Of a stretch of 6,888 nt of DNA, positions 1 through 5,293 are shown piece by piece. Made by a program: the position numbers and the translations under genes. Source of the stretch: Phycisphaerales bacterium (GTDB lineage: Bacteria; Planctomycetota; Phycisphaerae; SM23-33); NCBI GenBank assembly GCA_003153915.1, contig PMBX01000149.1, forward strand, positions 1 through 6,888, given 5' to 3'. How positions within the stretch are numbered: the stretch's first letter is position 1; every line of letters begins with the position of its first letter. The notes below the pieces were generated by a model. The model worked only from the letters and a program-made list of their open reading frames with translations. It had not been told where the DNA came from and searched no databases.

Positions 1-45
1 CTAAGTTTGGGTGATAGCGCGGCGGGACCGTCGAGCGTGAGGTAA
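1..45 (+). repeat. Truncated left end of the dispersed hairpin element
   Basis: Positions 2-22 are identical to 2628-2648, the left end of the full element at 2620-2741, including the shared motif GTGATAGCGCGG. After position 22 the sequence departs from the hairpin seen in the other copies: the stem is incomplete and no second hairpin follows. The copy is therefore a degenerate or deleted left end, and its outer terminus lies outside the window. It lies directly upstream of the phospholipase D-like gene and in the same orientation as the other copies. The 21-base identity is certain; how far the degraded remainder extends is a guess. Confidence 0.6.
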
Positions 46-78
46 TCTAAGCGGGCCTTCCCGGCCGATGAATCAGCG

Positions 79-627
79 GTGGTCAAGCTGATCCTAAATG
101 ACGAGCACCTAGAAGGCGTGCTGGGCGAGGCGTTGGGGGCGGTGCGTCATCGTCTGTTCATCGCCACGGCCGACGTCAAGGATGTGCACATTCCCCCCGC
201 CGGTCCGGCCGGCCGGGGACGCCGCGACGGCCGGGCCGAAAGCTTTCTGGAGATTCTCGGAAAATTATCGGCCCGTGGGGTCCAGGTGCGGCTGCTGCAT
301 GGCGGCGTGCCCAGCGGACCGTTGCGCGAAAGGCTCAAGGAGGGAACCCCCGCCGGCTTGGTGATGCGCCGCTGCCCGCGGGTACACATCAAGGCCGTCG
401 TCGCCGACGGGCGGTGGATGTACCTCGGCTCGGCCAACCTCACCGGGGCCGGCCTGGGTGCAAAGAGCGCGCGGCGGAGAAACTTCGAGGGGGGCGTCTG
501 CACCGACCAGCTCGAACTGATCGACCCGGTGCTGGACATGCTGGAGGGCATCTGGAGCGGACGGGAATGTACGGCCTGCGGCAGAAAAATTCACTGCCCG
601 CAACCGCTGGAAGAACCCGACCTGTAA
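79..627 (+). CDS. Single-HKD phospholipase D-like protein
   Basis: A 182-residue protein with one complete HKD motif of the phospholipase D/Nuc superfamily: H103-x-K105-x4-D110-x6-G117-S118-x-N120. The superfamily catalyses phosphodiester cleavage or transfer through a phospho-histidine. Proteins with a single motif, such as the Nuc endonuclease, act as homodimers, so a nuclease is more likely than a lipid enzyme, but the substrate cannot be read from the sequence. The C-terminus has a Cys cluster, C164-x2-C167-x5-C173, which could bind metal. No signal peptide or membrane segment is seen. The frame opens at 46 after a TAA stop, and the first usable start is GTG at 79. No clear Shine-Dalgarno sequence precedes it, so the start is uncertain and an N-terminal part could have been lost to the repeat just upstream. 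It is the only plus-strand gene and has no visible operon partner. Confidence 0.8.
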   Translation: MVKLILNDEHLEGVLGEALGAVRHRLFIATADVKDVHIPPAGPAGRGRRDGRAESFLEILGKLSARGVQVRLLHGGVPSGPLRERLKEGTPAGLVMRRCPRVHIKAVVADGRWMYLGSANLTGAGLGAKSARRRNFEGGVCTDQLELIDPVLDMLEGIWSGRECTACGRKIHCPQPLEEPDL

Positions 628-641
628 GGGAGCAGGCTTGG

Positions 642-775
642 GACTTACGGCTTCATTCAACCGGCTTGCGACTTCGGTCCTCAGACTTCAGGATTACCGG
701 TTTAGGTCTCTTGGTTGTTGCTTTTTCGGTTTTTCCGTCTTCCGGTCTTCCTGTAATCCTGTATTCCGGTCTTGT
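642..775. repeat. Degenerate short-period repeat, pyrimidine-rich
   Basis: From 642 to 697 the sequence can be laid out in four 14-base units: GACTTACGGCTTCA, TTCAACCGGCTTGC, GACTTCGGTCCTCA, GACTTCAGGATTAC. The core GACTTC-GG recurs with decay. From about 735 to 775 a related 7-9 base pattern follows (TCCGTCT, TCCGGTCT, TCCTGTA, ATCCTGTA, TTCCGGTCT). The nonamer CAGGATTAC (689-697) and its complement (753-761) form an inverted pair. It looks like eroded low-complexity DNA; no coding potential is apparent. Confidence 0.4.
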
Positions 776-926
776 AAAAAATCCGCGGGAAACTTGTTCC
801 CCATTCGGTGCAACTAAACAAACAACAAAGCAACAAACAACACATCACTACAAAACTTCGCAGTCGGCCGGGGCGTCGGACTAAATCGACGACCGGCCAA
901 GCTGCTGGGGAACAAGTCTCCCGGCG
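776..926 (-). other. Large inverted-repeat structure ending in T6; possible structured RNA or terminator
   Basis: Positions 786-803 and 906-923 are inverted repeats matching at 17 of 18 bases, extendable by a few pairs with a one-base gap. Between them lie a second stem-loop (860-905, built from GCAG/CTGC, GGCCGG/CCGGCC and CGTCG/CGACG around the loop GACTAAAT) and an unpaired stretch, A/C-rich on the plus strand (804-859). Read on the minus strand the order is outer stem, inner hairpin, U/G-rich single strand, closing outer stem, then six T's (781-776), as expected for a transcript that ends there. It starts two bases beyond the stop of the doubtful ORF at 928-1134, so it could be that gene's 3' structure. 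I recognise no known RNA family, and no clear promoter lies directly upstream. Confidence 0.4.
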
Positions 927-927
927 G

Positions 928-1134
928 CTACTGCCTTTTAATCTGCCCGTCACGTCGTACGCCGCGGCGGGTGCTGCTGCCTTTGAGCGTGGTGCGAAGG
1001 CAACGTCCCATACATCGTCCGTCGCGTTTCGCCCGTATCACGCCCTGGGCCACCGCGAAAATCGCGGTCTCTGTATTACCGGCGGGGGGAACGGATTCCT
1101 TGAAGCAAATGAGGACCATCCCGGTGGCAGGCAT
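928..1134 (-). CDS. Possible small protein, unknown function
   Basis: A 68-codon ORF starting at ATG 1134-1132 and ending TAG at 930-928. An SD-like AAGAG lies 7 bases upstream of the ATG, and a TATAAA hexamer sits at 1150-1145. Third codon positions are about two thirds G or C, compatible with a coding frame but not proof of one. The product is basic, with many Arg and Lys in its C-terminal half and four Cys, and has no domain I recognise. The same frame is open far upstream to 1509, but that part runs through the dispersed hairpin element and is not credible as protein. The gene, if real, is followed immediately by the inverted-repeat structure with a T6 run. It may equally be chance. Confidence 0.25.
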   Translation of the reverse strand: MPATGMVLICFKESVPPAGNTETAIFAVAQGVIRAKRDGRCMGRCLRTTLKGSSTRRGVRRDGQIKRQ

Positions 1135-1273
1135 GACGTAACTCTTTATAAAACCACCTGATAAAAAATTTGCAAAAAAATGTTCAAATGGCTCAGGCAG
1201 CGACATAAAAGTGCGCGCAAAACGGTACCTTCGCACCGTAAAACAAGCAACGGGACCATGTAATGACGTCTCG

Positions 1274-1478
1274 GCGAACTTGAAGTTTGTGTGATAGCGC
1301 GGTGGGGCTCCGTCCCACCGCGCGGTCAGGCACCTTTCAGGCTGGCGGGACAGAGCCCCGCCAGCCGAGTGTATGTGATAGCGCGGCGAGGCTCCGTCCC
1401 ACCGCGCAGAGAAACGTATATTGGGGCTGGCGGGACGGAACCCAGCCAGCCAGCGAAAAAACCAAACTTCAACTGCTC
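1274..1478 (+). mobile_element. Dispersed miniature hairpin element, tandem-core copy
   Basis: Two hairpin-pair cores lie in tandem with an 84-base period (GTGATAGCGC at 1291 and 1375). In the first core, 1291-1322 is identical to 2637-2668 and 1340-1364 to 2686-2710 of the single-core copy. Its stems are 10 bp (1297-1306 with 1314-1323) and 9 bp (1341-1349 with 1357-1365), each with a 7-base loop. The second core is decayed: its first hairpin (1381-1407) has two mismatches and its second (1425-1451) has one. Outer ends carry a perfect 10-bp inverted repeat, TTGAAGTTTG at 1280-1289 and its complement at 1463-1472. The right boundary abuts the rlmN stop codon. I found no direct repeat flanking this copy. 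Confidence 0.75.
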
Positions 1479-2512
1479 TATCGTGGAGTGTTACGGCGGA
1501 GCTGGCCACAGGCGGCGGCGATGTCGCTGCCGCGCGAGCGGCGGAGGTGGACGTTGACGCTGCGTTTCTTGAGCCGGCCCAGGAAAGCCTGGACGGTCTT
1601 GGGATCGCTGGGTTGATACGGCAGCGACTCGACGGGGTTGTAGACGATCAGGTTGACGTTGCACCGCAGGCGATGGGCGACGCCGATAAGGCCCTCCGCG
1701 CAGGCGATATCGTCATTGACGCCCTCCAGCAGGAGGTACTCCAGGGTGATTTCGCGGTTGCGGCTGGCGTAGAACGTCTCGGCCGCGGCCAGCACGTCGT
1801 CTACCTTGGCCGCCCGGGCGGCGGTGGGCATCAGCTTGCGACGCAAATCGTCGTTGGTCGCGTGCAGCGAGATAGCCAGCGTGATGGGCAGGGCTTCCTT
1901 GGCGAGCTTGCGGATGGCGGCGGGCAGGCCGATGGTCGAGACGGTGACGTTACGGGCGGACAGCGCGAAACGCTTCGGGTCGATGATCGCGCGGACGGCC
2001 TGGAGGGTGGGCTGGTAGTTTGCCAGTGGTTCGCCCATGCCCATGAAGACGACGTGGGTGATTCGCCGCCCGGCTGCCTGGCGGAGGTGCAGGAGTTGCT
2101 GGAGGATCTCGCCGCTCTTGAGGTTGCGCCCCAGGCCCTTCATTCCCGACGCGCAGAATTTGCAACCGAAGGCGCAGCCGACCTGGGTGGACAGGCAAGC
2201 CGTGGCGCGCGGCGAGTCGGGGATCAGCACGGCCTCGACGCGTTGGGCGTCGGGATACTCCAGCAGCAGCTTGATCGTCCCGTCGCGGCTCTCTCGGCGG
2301 GCGACGACGCGCGAGGTGAGGATATCGAAGCTCTCGGTGAGTTTGCGTGGCAGGTTGGTCATGGCGGCCGGGTCGGTGACGCCCTTGCGGTAGACCCAGT
2401 CGGCAAGCTGATCGGCGCGATAGGCGGGCCATCCCAGGTCGGCGACCACATGGCGGAGATCGTCGGTGTTCATGGCCAGCAGGACTGGTCTTGTGGATTT
2501 CGGTTCACTCAT
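1478..2512 (-). CDS. rlmN: Dual-specificity 23S rRNA/tRNA adenine-C2 methyltransferase RlmN
   Basis: A 344-residue radical-SAM enzyme. RlmN methylates C2 of A2503 in 23S rRNA and of A37 in some tRNAs, tuning decoding and the peptidyl-transferase centre. The iron-sulfur cluster motif is C113-x3-C117-x2-C120. The two further cysteines of the methyl-transfer mechanism are present: C106, seven residues before the cluster motif, and C335 in the C-terminal AACGQL motif. The family motif GMGEPLANY is at 158-166. Length is normal for the family, although the tail after C335 is short (nine residues). The start is ATG 2512-2510 with a weak AAGG ten bases upstream; M14 is an alternative without better support. 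The stop codon TAG is formed at the junction with the hairpin element at 1274-1478. It lies 228 bp after the M48-like gene, with another hairpin element between, so it may be transcribed on its own or as an operon tail. Confidence 0.96.
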   Translation of the reverse strand: MSEPKSTRPVLLAMNTDDLRHVVADLGWPAYRADQLADWVYRKGVTDPAAMTNLPRKLTESFDILTSRVVARRESRDGTIKLLLEYPDAQRVEAVLIPDSPRATACLSTQVGCAFGCKFCASGMKGLGRNLKSGEILQQLLHLRQAAGRRITHVVFMGMGEPLANYQPTLQAVRAIIDPKRFALSARNVTVSTIGLPAAIRKLAKEALPITLAISLHATNDDLRRKLMPTAARAAKVDDVLAAAETFYASRNREITLEYLLLEGVNDDIACAEGLIGVAHRLRCNVNLIVYNPVESLPYQPSDPKTVQAFLGRLKKRSVNVHLRRSRGSDIAAACGQLRRNTPR

Positions 2513-2597
2513 GCGGACGTTGCCTTATTCCGGTGTAGCGATCTGGTCGGCCGGCTGGTCACATGATACACGATTGTCCCGCCGGCGGGGCAGCGGT

Positions 2598-2619
2598 TAA
2601 TCGAGGGGAATGCCTTTTC
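2598..2619 (+). repeat. Left 22-bp direct repeat flanking the hairpin element
   Basis: Exact copy of 2742-2763. The right copy encodes the last residues and the first two stop-codon bases of the M48-like protein; this left copy is non-coding debris in the gap before rlmN. The pair bracket 2620-2741 exactly, so it reads as a target-site duplication. Without the insertion the M48-like gene would end at the TAA whose complement is at 2597-2599. Confidence 0.85.
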
Positions 2620-2741
2620 GTGCATTTTAAGTTTGGGTGATAGCGCGGTGGGGCTCCGTCCCACCGCGATATCAAGCATCTGTTGGGCTGGCGGGACAGA
2701 GCCCCGCCAGAGCGGTGTAAACATCCAAAGTTAAATAGCTC
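2620..2741 (+). mobile_element. Dispersed miniature hairpin element, single-core copy
   Basis: A 122-bp element between exact 22-bp direct repeats. Its ends are imperfect inverted repeats: left GTGCATTTTAAGTTTGGG against right (complement) GAGCTATTTAACTTTGGA, 13 of 18 identical. Inside are two hairpins: a 9-bp stem (2644-2652 with 2660-2668) and an 8-bp stem (2688-2695 with 2703-2710), each with a 7-base loop. The second hairpin is nearly the inverted copy of the first, so the element can also fold as one long palindrome. It has no ORF or transposase and would need an enzyme acting in trans. The family is unknown to me. It shares the nested-palindrome layout of REP/BIME and MITE elements, but no REP GTAG-type head was noted. 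Confidence 0.8.
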
Positions 2742-3655
2742 TAATCGAGGGGAATGCCTTTTCTCGCGGCGTGGCGGCGGATGCGAGCGATGGCTGACGC
2801 CGCTGACGGCTGGGAGGCAAAAAGGGCGATTTGCCACCACGGTGCGGGTTTGTCCCTGCCGGTCGCGGCGGCGATCTTTTCGATGGCCGAGATCAGCGGA
2901 CCGGCGCGGCCGGTCATGTCTACCGCCATGATGTTGGAAACGTGTTCCTCGTTACGGCGAATCCACAGTTGCAGTCTTTCGCTCAGTAAAAACATCAGGC
3001 GACACGCAAGCAGCAACGGCGGAACGACCAGAAAGAGGCGGTCGTGCGGCGGGACGTTCTTGTAAAGTCTCAAGAAAACAAAGGTAAATCCAAAAGTTAA
3101 CAGGAGAAATACTCCCCTTGAAACCAGCCTGGGTACGGTCCCGCTGCCGCGCCGACGGCGAATGTGGGCGATTTCGTGGGCGAAGACGGCAAGCAATTCC
3201 TCCGGCGACAGCAGGTCCACCAGAAACCGGCTCAGGATGATGATGGGTTTTTTCTTATTGATGATGCAGGCGGCGAGGTTTTCGGTGGTTGTATATTCGG
3301 GGGCAAGGAGTTTGATGGCCAGGTCGTCCATACCCTCCGCGGCAGCGAAGTTTCGCAACGGGGCGAGGGCTTCCATGTCGTCGGCGGGCAGGGCGTGTTC
3401 CAGGAGCGCGTCGGGGGAACGTCGGCGGATTCGGTAATACAGCGTTATTGTCATCGCCGCCAAGCCGGCAAGCCCCCCGGCGGCGACGATGTGCCAGGCT
3501 ATCGTTTGCCCGGTCAGTCGGTGGTTGAGGTATCTACCTAGTGGAACCAACACCATGAGGAACAACAGATCCGCGATGATCTCCACCAAGGCCGCTCGTG
3601 TGTCCCGTCCGGCATGGAGTCGCGTCACTGACGCGGATGTTTCATCGCCAGCCAT
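2741..3655 (-). CDS. M48-family-like membrane zinc metalloprotease
   Basis: A 304-residue membrane protein with the zinc-protease motif H160-E-I-A-H164, preceded by a PEELLAVFA segment typical of M48 (HtpX/Ste24-type) peptidases. These are integral-membrane proteases, often of envelope stress or protein quality control. Likely membrane segments are at about 24-42, 52-74, 178-197 and 206-224, the last two just after the active-site helix. In M48 the third zinc ligand is a Glu in an E-x3-D context; here the best candidate is E237 in RRNEEHVSN, with Ser-Asn where Ala-Asp is usual, so activity is likely but not certain. The start is ATG 3655-3653; the frame is open further to 3853, but that stretch overlaps lspA and is arginine-rich noise. 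The gene follows lspA by 53 bases with only a weak GGA as SD. Its last codons and stop border an inserted repeat element. Confidence 0.8.
   Translation of the reverse strand: MAGDETSASVTRLHAGRDTRAALVEIIADLLFLMVLVPLGRYLNHRLTGQTIAWHIVAAGGLAGLAAMTITLYYRIRRRSPDALLEHALPADDMEALAPLRNFAAAEGMDDLAIKLLAPEYTTTENLAACIINKKKPIIILSRFLVDLLSPEELLAVFAHEIAHIRRRRGSGTVPRLVSRGVFLLLTFGFTFVFLRLYKNVPPHDRLFLVVPPLLLACRLMFLLSERLQLWIRRNEEHVSNIMAVDMTGRAGPLISAIEKIAAATGRDKPAPWWQIALFASQPSAASAIARIRRHAARKGIPLD
2742..2763 (+). repeat. Right 22-bp direct repeat flanking the hairpin element
   Basis: Exact copy of 2598-2619. On the minus strand it encodes the C-terminal residues of the M48-like protein (ending GIPLD) and the TA of its stop codon; the G that completes TAG is the first base of the inserted element at 2741. 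The duplication thus preserved the full reading frame. Confidence 0.85.
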
Positions 3656-3708
3656 GATGTGTTTCCAACCCCCTGGCCCATGCCGCTGCGCGGCGAATTG
3701 CCGGCCGA

Positions 3709-4371
3709 TCAGGTCGGCGGGGATTTTTTTACGACCCCCGCCAGCCAATGGAGCACGATGATGGCCGCGCCGACGACCAGCAGGCTGTCGGCGACGTTGA
3801 AGACGCTGTTGTAGTGCAATTGCGAGCAGTCGATAAAGTCCCGCACCTGGCATCGGATCGGCTCCAGACCCGGCAGAGTCACCTCGCTGTACAGGCGGTC
3901 GTAGAGGTTGCCCACCGCCCCAGATAAGATGCAGGCCATCGCCACGTGAATGAAATGCGCCCCTGGAGGGGATGTGGCGAAGAAGATGGTCACAAGCACG
4001 AGCGTAACGGCTGTGGTCGCCAGCACCGCCCAGCGGGGCATGGGCAGGCCGAAAACCACGCCCGGATTGGTCGTTATGGTGAACCGCATGCCGGGCAGCA
4101 CCTGACGGCTGAGGTGGAGTTGCTGTAGAACCTCGCGGGCAACCATCCGATCCTGGACGGCCTGTTGGATTCGTTCGACGCGCCTTGGCAGCGCCGGATC
4201 GCTCAGGAAGGACTCAAAGACGTAGTGCTTGGATGCCAGGTCCGCGGCCAATCCGGCGACGGTAAGGGCCACGAACAGTGTCACGGCCAGGGGGCAACGC
4301 ATCGCCAGGGACTCAACGGTGTCGGAGGGTTGTTTATCCGATCTCGTCGGTGCTGAGCGGGAGGCGGGCAA
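3709..4371 (-). CDS. lspA: Prolipoprotein signal peptidase (signal peptidase II)
   Basis: A 220-residue inner-membrane aspartyl protease that removes signal peptides from diacylated prolipoproteins. Family signatures are in order: DLASKHYV (44-51), NPGVVFGLP (102-110), GNLYDRL with catalytic D158 (154-160), VRDFID (176-181) and FNVADS with catalytic D195 (191-196). Four hydrophobic segments lie at about 26-43, 114-132, 139-157 and 195-213. The protein is longer than the usual 150-180 residues because of an N-terminal extension of about 24 residues and a charged insertion at about 52-95 in the first loop. The start is taken as TTG at 4371-4369, seven bases after the stop of the DksA-like gene with GAGGA 11 bases upstream. 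ATG at 4302-4300 would give a family-typical N-terminus but lacks an SD. DksA-type genes next to lspA occur in other bacteria, for example Chlamydia. Confidence 0.95.
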   Translation of the reverse strand: MPASRSAPTRSDKQPSDTVESLAMRCPLAVTLFVALTVAGLAADLASKHYVFESFLSDPALPRRVERIQQAVQDRMVAREVLQQLHLSRQVLPGMRFTITTNPGVVFGLPMPRWAVLATTAVTLVLVTIFFATSPPGAHFIHVAMACILSGAVGNLYDRLYSEVTLPGLEPIRCQVRDFIDCSQLHYNSVFNVADSLLVVGAAIIVLHWLAGVVKKSPPT

Positions 4372-4378
4372 GGTGGGT

Positions 4379-5038
4379 TTAGTCCTCGGAGGGGTTTTCT
4401 TCCTCTGGGAGGTCTTCCAGTTTGGTCTCGACTTCCTCTATGTCCTCGGCCTCCTCGGCGGCCTCGTCCTGGTCGTCCACTTGGCGGAAGGGCTTGTCAT
4501 CTTCCGATCGGGGGCGAACCAGGCCCTTCTCCAGCATTCGGGCGTACTCGATGCAGTATTTGGCCCATGGCCGGGCCTTGAGGCGTGACGCGTCGATGGG
4601 GCCGCCCGTGCCCACGCAGATGCCGAATGTGCCCTTGTCGATCCGTTCCAGGGCCTCGTTGATCTCAGACAGCAGGGTCCGTTCGCTTTCCAGCAGGCCA
4701 AGCGTGAATTCCTGCTCGAAGTTGTCGGTGCCGACGTCGGCGTCGTGGGTGGGTATCTTGGACAGGTCGCCGGTGCCTTCCTGGCGGTTGGTCCGCAGGG
4801 CCTCTGTCGCCATGCCGCTCATGTCGCCCACCAGGGCGCGCCGCTTTTCCAGGAGCAACTGGCGGAAGTCCTTCAACTCCGCCTTGGACAGGGGGCTTTT
4901 TTTCAAACGGGGCGCGGCGTCGGGGCGGAGGGCCTGGGGGGCTTCCTCGGAAGGGCGCGAGACCGTCTTTTTCGCGCCGCCGCTTGTGCCGCGATTGTCC
5001 CGCTTTCCGGTCTTGTTTGGTTGTGCCTTCTTAGCCAC
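4379..5038 (-). CDS. DksA/TraR-family transcription regulator with half zinc finger
   Basis: A 219-residue protein. DksA proteins enter the secondary channel of RNA polymerase and, with ppGpp, adjust promoters to nutrient stress. The coiled-coil region (about 51-135) has the acidic tip DADVGTDN (99-106) and the EQEFTLGLLESE stretch, then GTFGIC and RLKARPWAKYC. The zinc-finger spacing C-x2-C-x17-C-x2-C is kept, but only C141 and C162 remain; the second and fourth positions are T144 and Y165. Two-cysteine finger variants are known, such as Pseudomonas DksA2. Residues 1-49 are Lys/Arg-rich and probably disordered, and the tail (about 190-219) is strongly acidic. The start is GTG 5038-5036, with AGAGAGGA eight bases upstream. 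It is the first gene after the promoter at 5112-5139 and overlies lspA by a 7-base gap. Family membership is clear; true DksA function is inferred. Confidence 0.9.
   Translation of the reverse strand: MAKKAQPNKTGKRDNRGTSGGAKKTVSRPSEEAPQALRPDAAPRLKKSPLSKAELKDFRQLLLEKRRALVGDMSGMATEALRTNRQEGTGDLSKIPTHDADVGTDNFEQEFTLGLLESERTLLSEINEALERIDKGTFGICVGTGGPIDASRLKARPWAKYCIEYARMLEKGLVRPRSEDDKPFRQVDDQDEAAEEAEDIEEVETKLEDLPEEENPSED
4383..4387 (-). promoter_or_regulatory. Likely ribosome binding site of lspA (TTG start)
   Basis: GAGGA on the minus strand, inside the end of the DksA-like gene, 11 bases before TTG 4371-4369. It is the main support for the long lspA form and suggests translational coupling with the upstream gene. 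The spacing is slightly long, so the site is not decisive. Confidence 0.4.
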
Positions 5039-5046
5039 CCTGAAAA

Positions 5047-5054
5047 TCCTCTCT
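5047..5054 (-). promoter_or_regulatory. Ribosome binding site of the DksA-like gene
   Basis: AGAGAGGA on the minus strand, eight bases before the GTG at 5038-5036. This strong Shine-Dalgarno site fixes the GTG as the start. Confidence 0.75.
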
Positions 5055-5111
5055 GCTGGTCGCCGACGAAAACAGCCCGCCGGCCAGGCTGCGGACCCAA
5101 ACGAGTCGGGA

Positions 5112-5139
5112 AGTATATCCCTGCAACCCCGAATGTCAA
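5112..5139 (-). promoter_or_regulatory. Sigma70-type promoter of the DksA-like/lspA operon
   Basis: On the minus strand a perfect -35 box TTGACA (5139-5134) and a near-consensus -10 box TATACT (5117-5112) are separated by 16 bases. Transcription would begin near 5105, giving a leader of about 67 bases to the GTG at 5038. It lies between the superoxide dismutase stop and the DksA-like start, so this operon does not depend on read-through from the superoxide dismutase gene. No operator was recognised. Confidence 0.7.
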
Positions 5140-5163
5140 GTAAAACCGCAAGACCGGCGGACC

Positions 5164-5180
5164 GAAGGGCCTTTCCCTTC
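5164..5180 (-). other. Short hairpin downstream of the superoxide dismutase gene
   Basis: GAAGGG (5164-5169) and CCCTTC (5175-5180) form a perfect 6-bp stem with a 5-base loop, about 115 bases after the superoxide dismutase stop and just before the next promoter. No T-run follows on the minus strand, so it is at most a weak or factor-dependent stop signal. Confidence 0.2.
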
Positions 5181-5293
5181 TCGGATCGGAAAAGATCATA
5201 AAGACCGCCGGGTTCACGAAGTTTACAAAGAACAACGTCAAAAAGTCTTTCTTTGCGGTCTCGGTGAGCTTGGTGATCGAAAAAGCCCGCTCG

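Larger units (their letters stand above)
628..1273. other. Intergenic stretch without a firm gene
   Basis: This 646-base stretch separates the phospholipase D-like gene from the repeat next to rlmN. It holds pyrimidine-rich degenerate short repeats (642-775), a large inverted-repeat structure (776-926), a weak 68-codon minus-strand ORF (928-1134) containing a perfect 7-bp hairpin (1052-1068), and an AT-rich tract (about 1145-1195). No tRNA, rRNA or recognisable protein domain was found on either strand. Longer open frames crossing it run through the repeat element and look spurious. Confidence 0.6.

Noticed and set aside
860..905. tRNA-like anticodon arm (stem around GACTAAAT)
   Set aside because: No acceptor stem, D arm or T-psi-C arm at the right distances on either strand, and the stem is far too long for a tRNA arm.
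1145..1175. Minus-strand promoter TTGCAA/TATAAA before the small ORF
   Set aside because: The 19-base spacing and four-of-six -35 box are weak in an AT-rich tract, and the start point would fall almost on the ATG.
1135..1509. Upstream extension of the small minus-strand ORF to 1509
   Set aside because: The translated extension runs through both hairpin cores and yields repeated RWDGAPPRYH-like peptides, a sign of repeat DNA and not of protein.
1421..2566. A 381-codon plus-strand open frame opposite rlmN
   Set aside because: It is the mirror of the rlmN gene in high-GC DNA; the minus strand carries all RlmN motifs, while this frame has no domain and starts inside the repeat element.
1274..2741. 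CRISPR array or composite transposon made by the repeated elements
   Set aside because: Only two internal copies, far apart and in direct orientation, with rlmN between them; no spacers of regular length, no cas genes, no transposase.
3656..3853. Longer N-terminus of the M48-like protease
   Set aside because: It overlaps the end of lspA, is Arg/Gln-rich without family similarity, and the ATG at 3655 leads directly into a plausible membrane protein.
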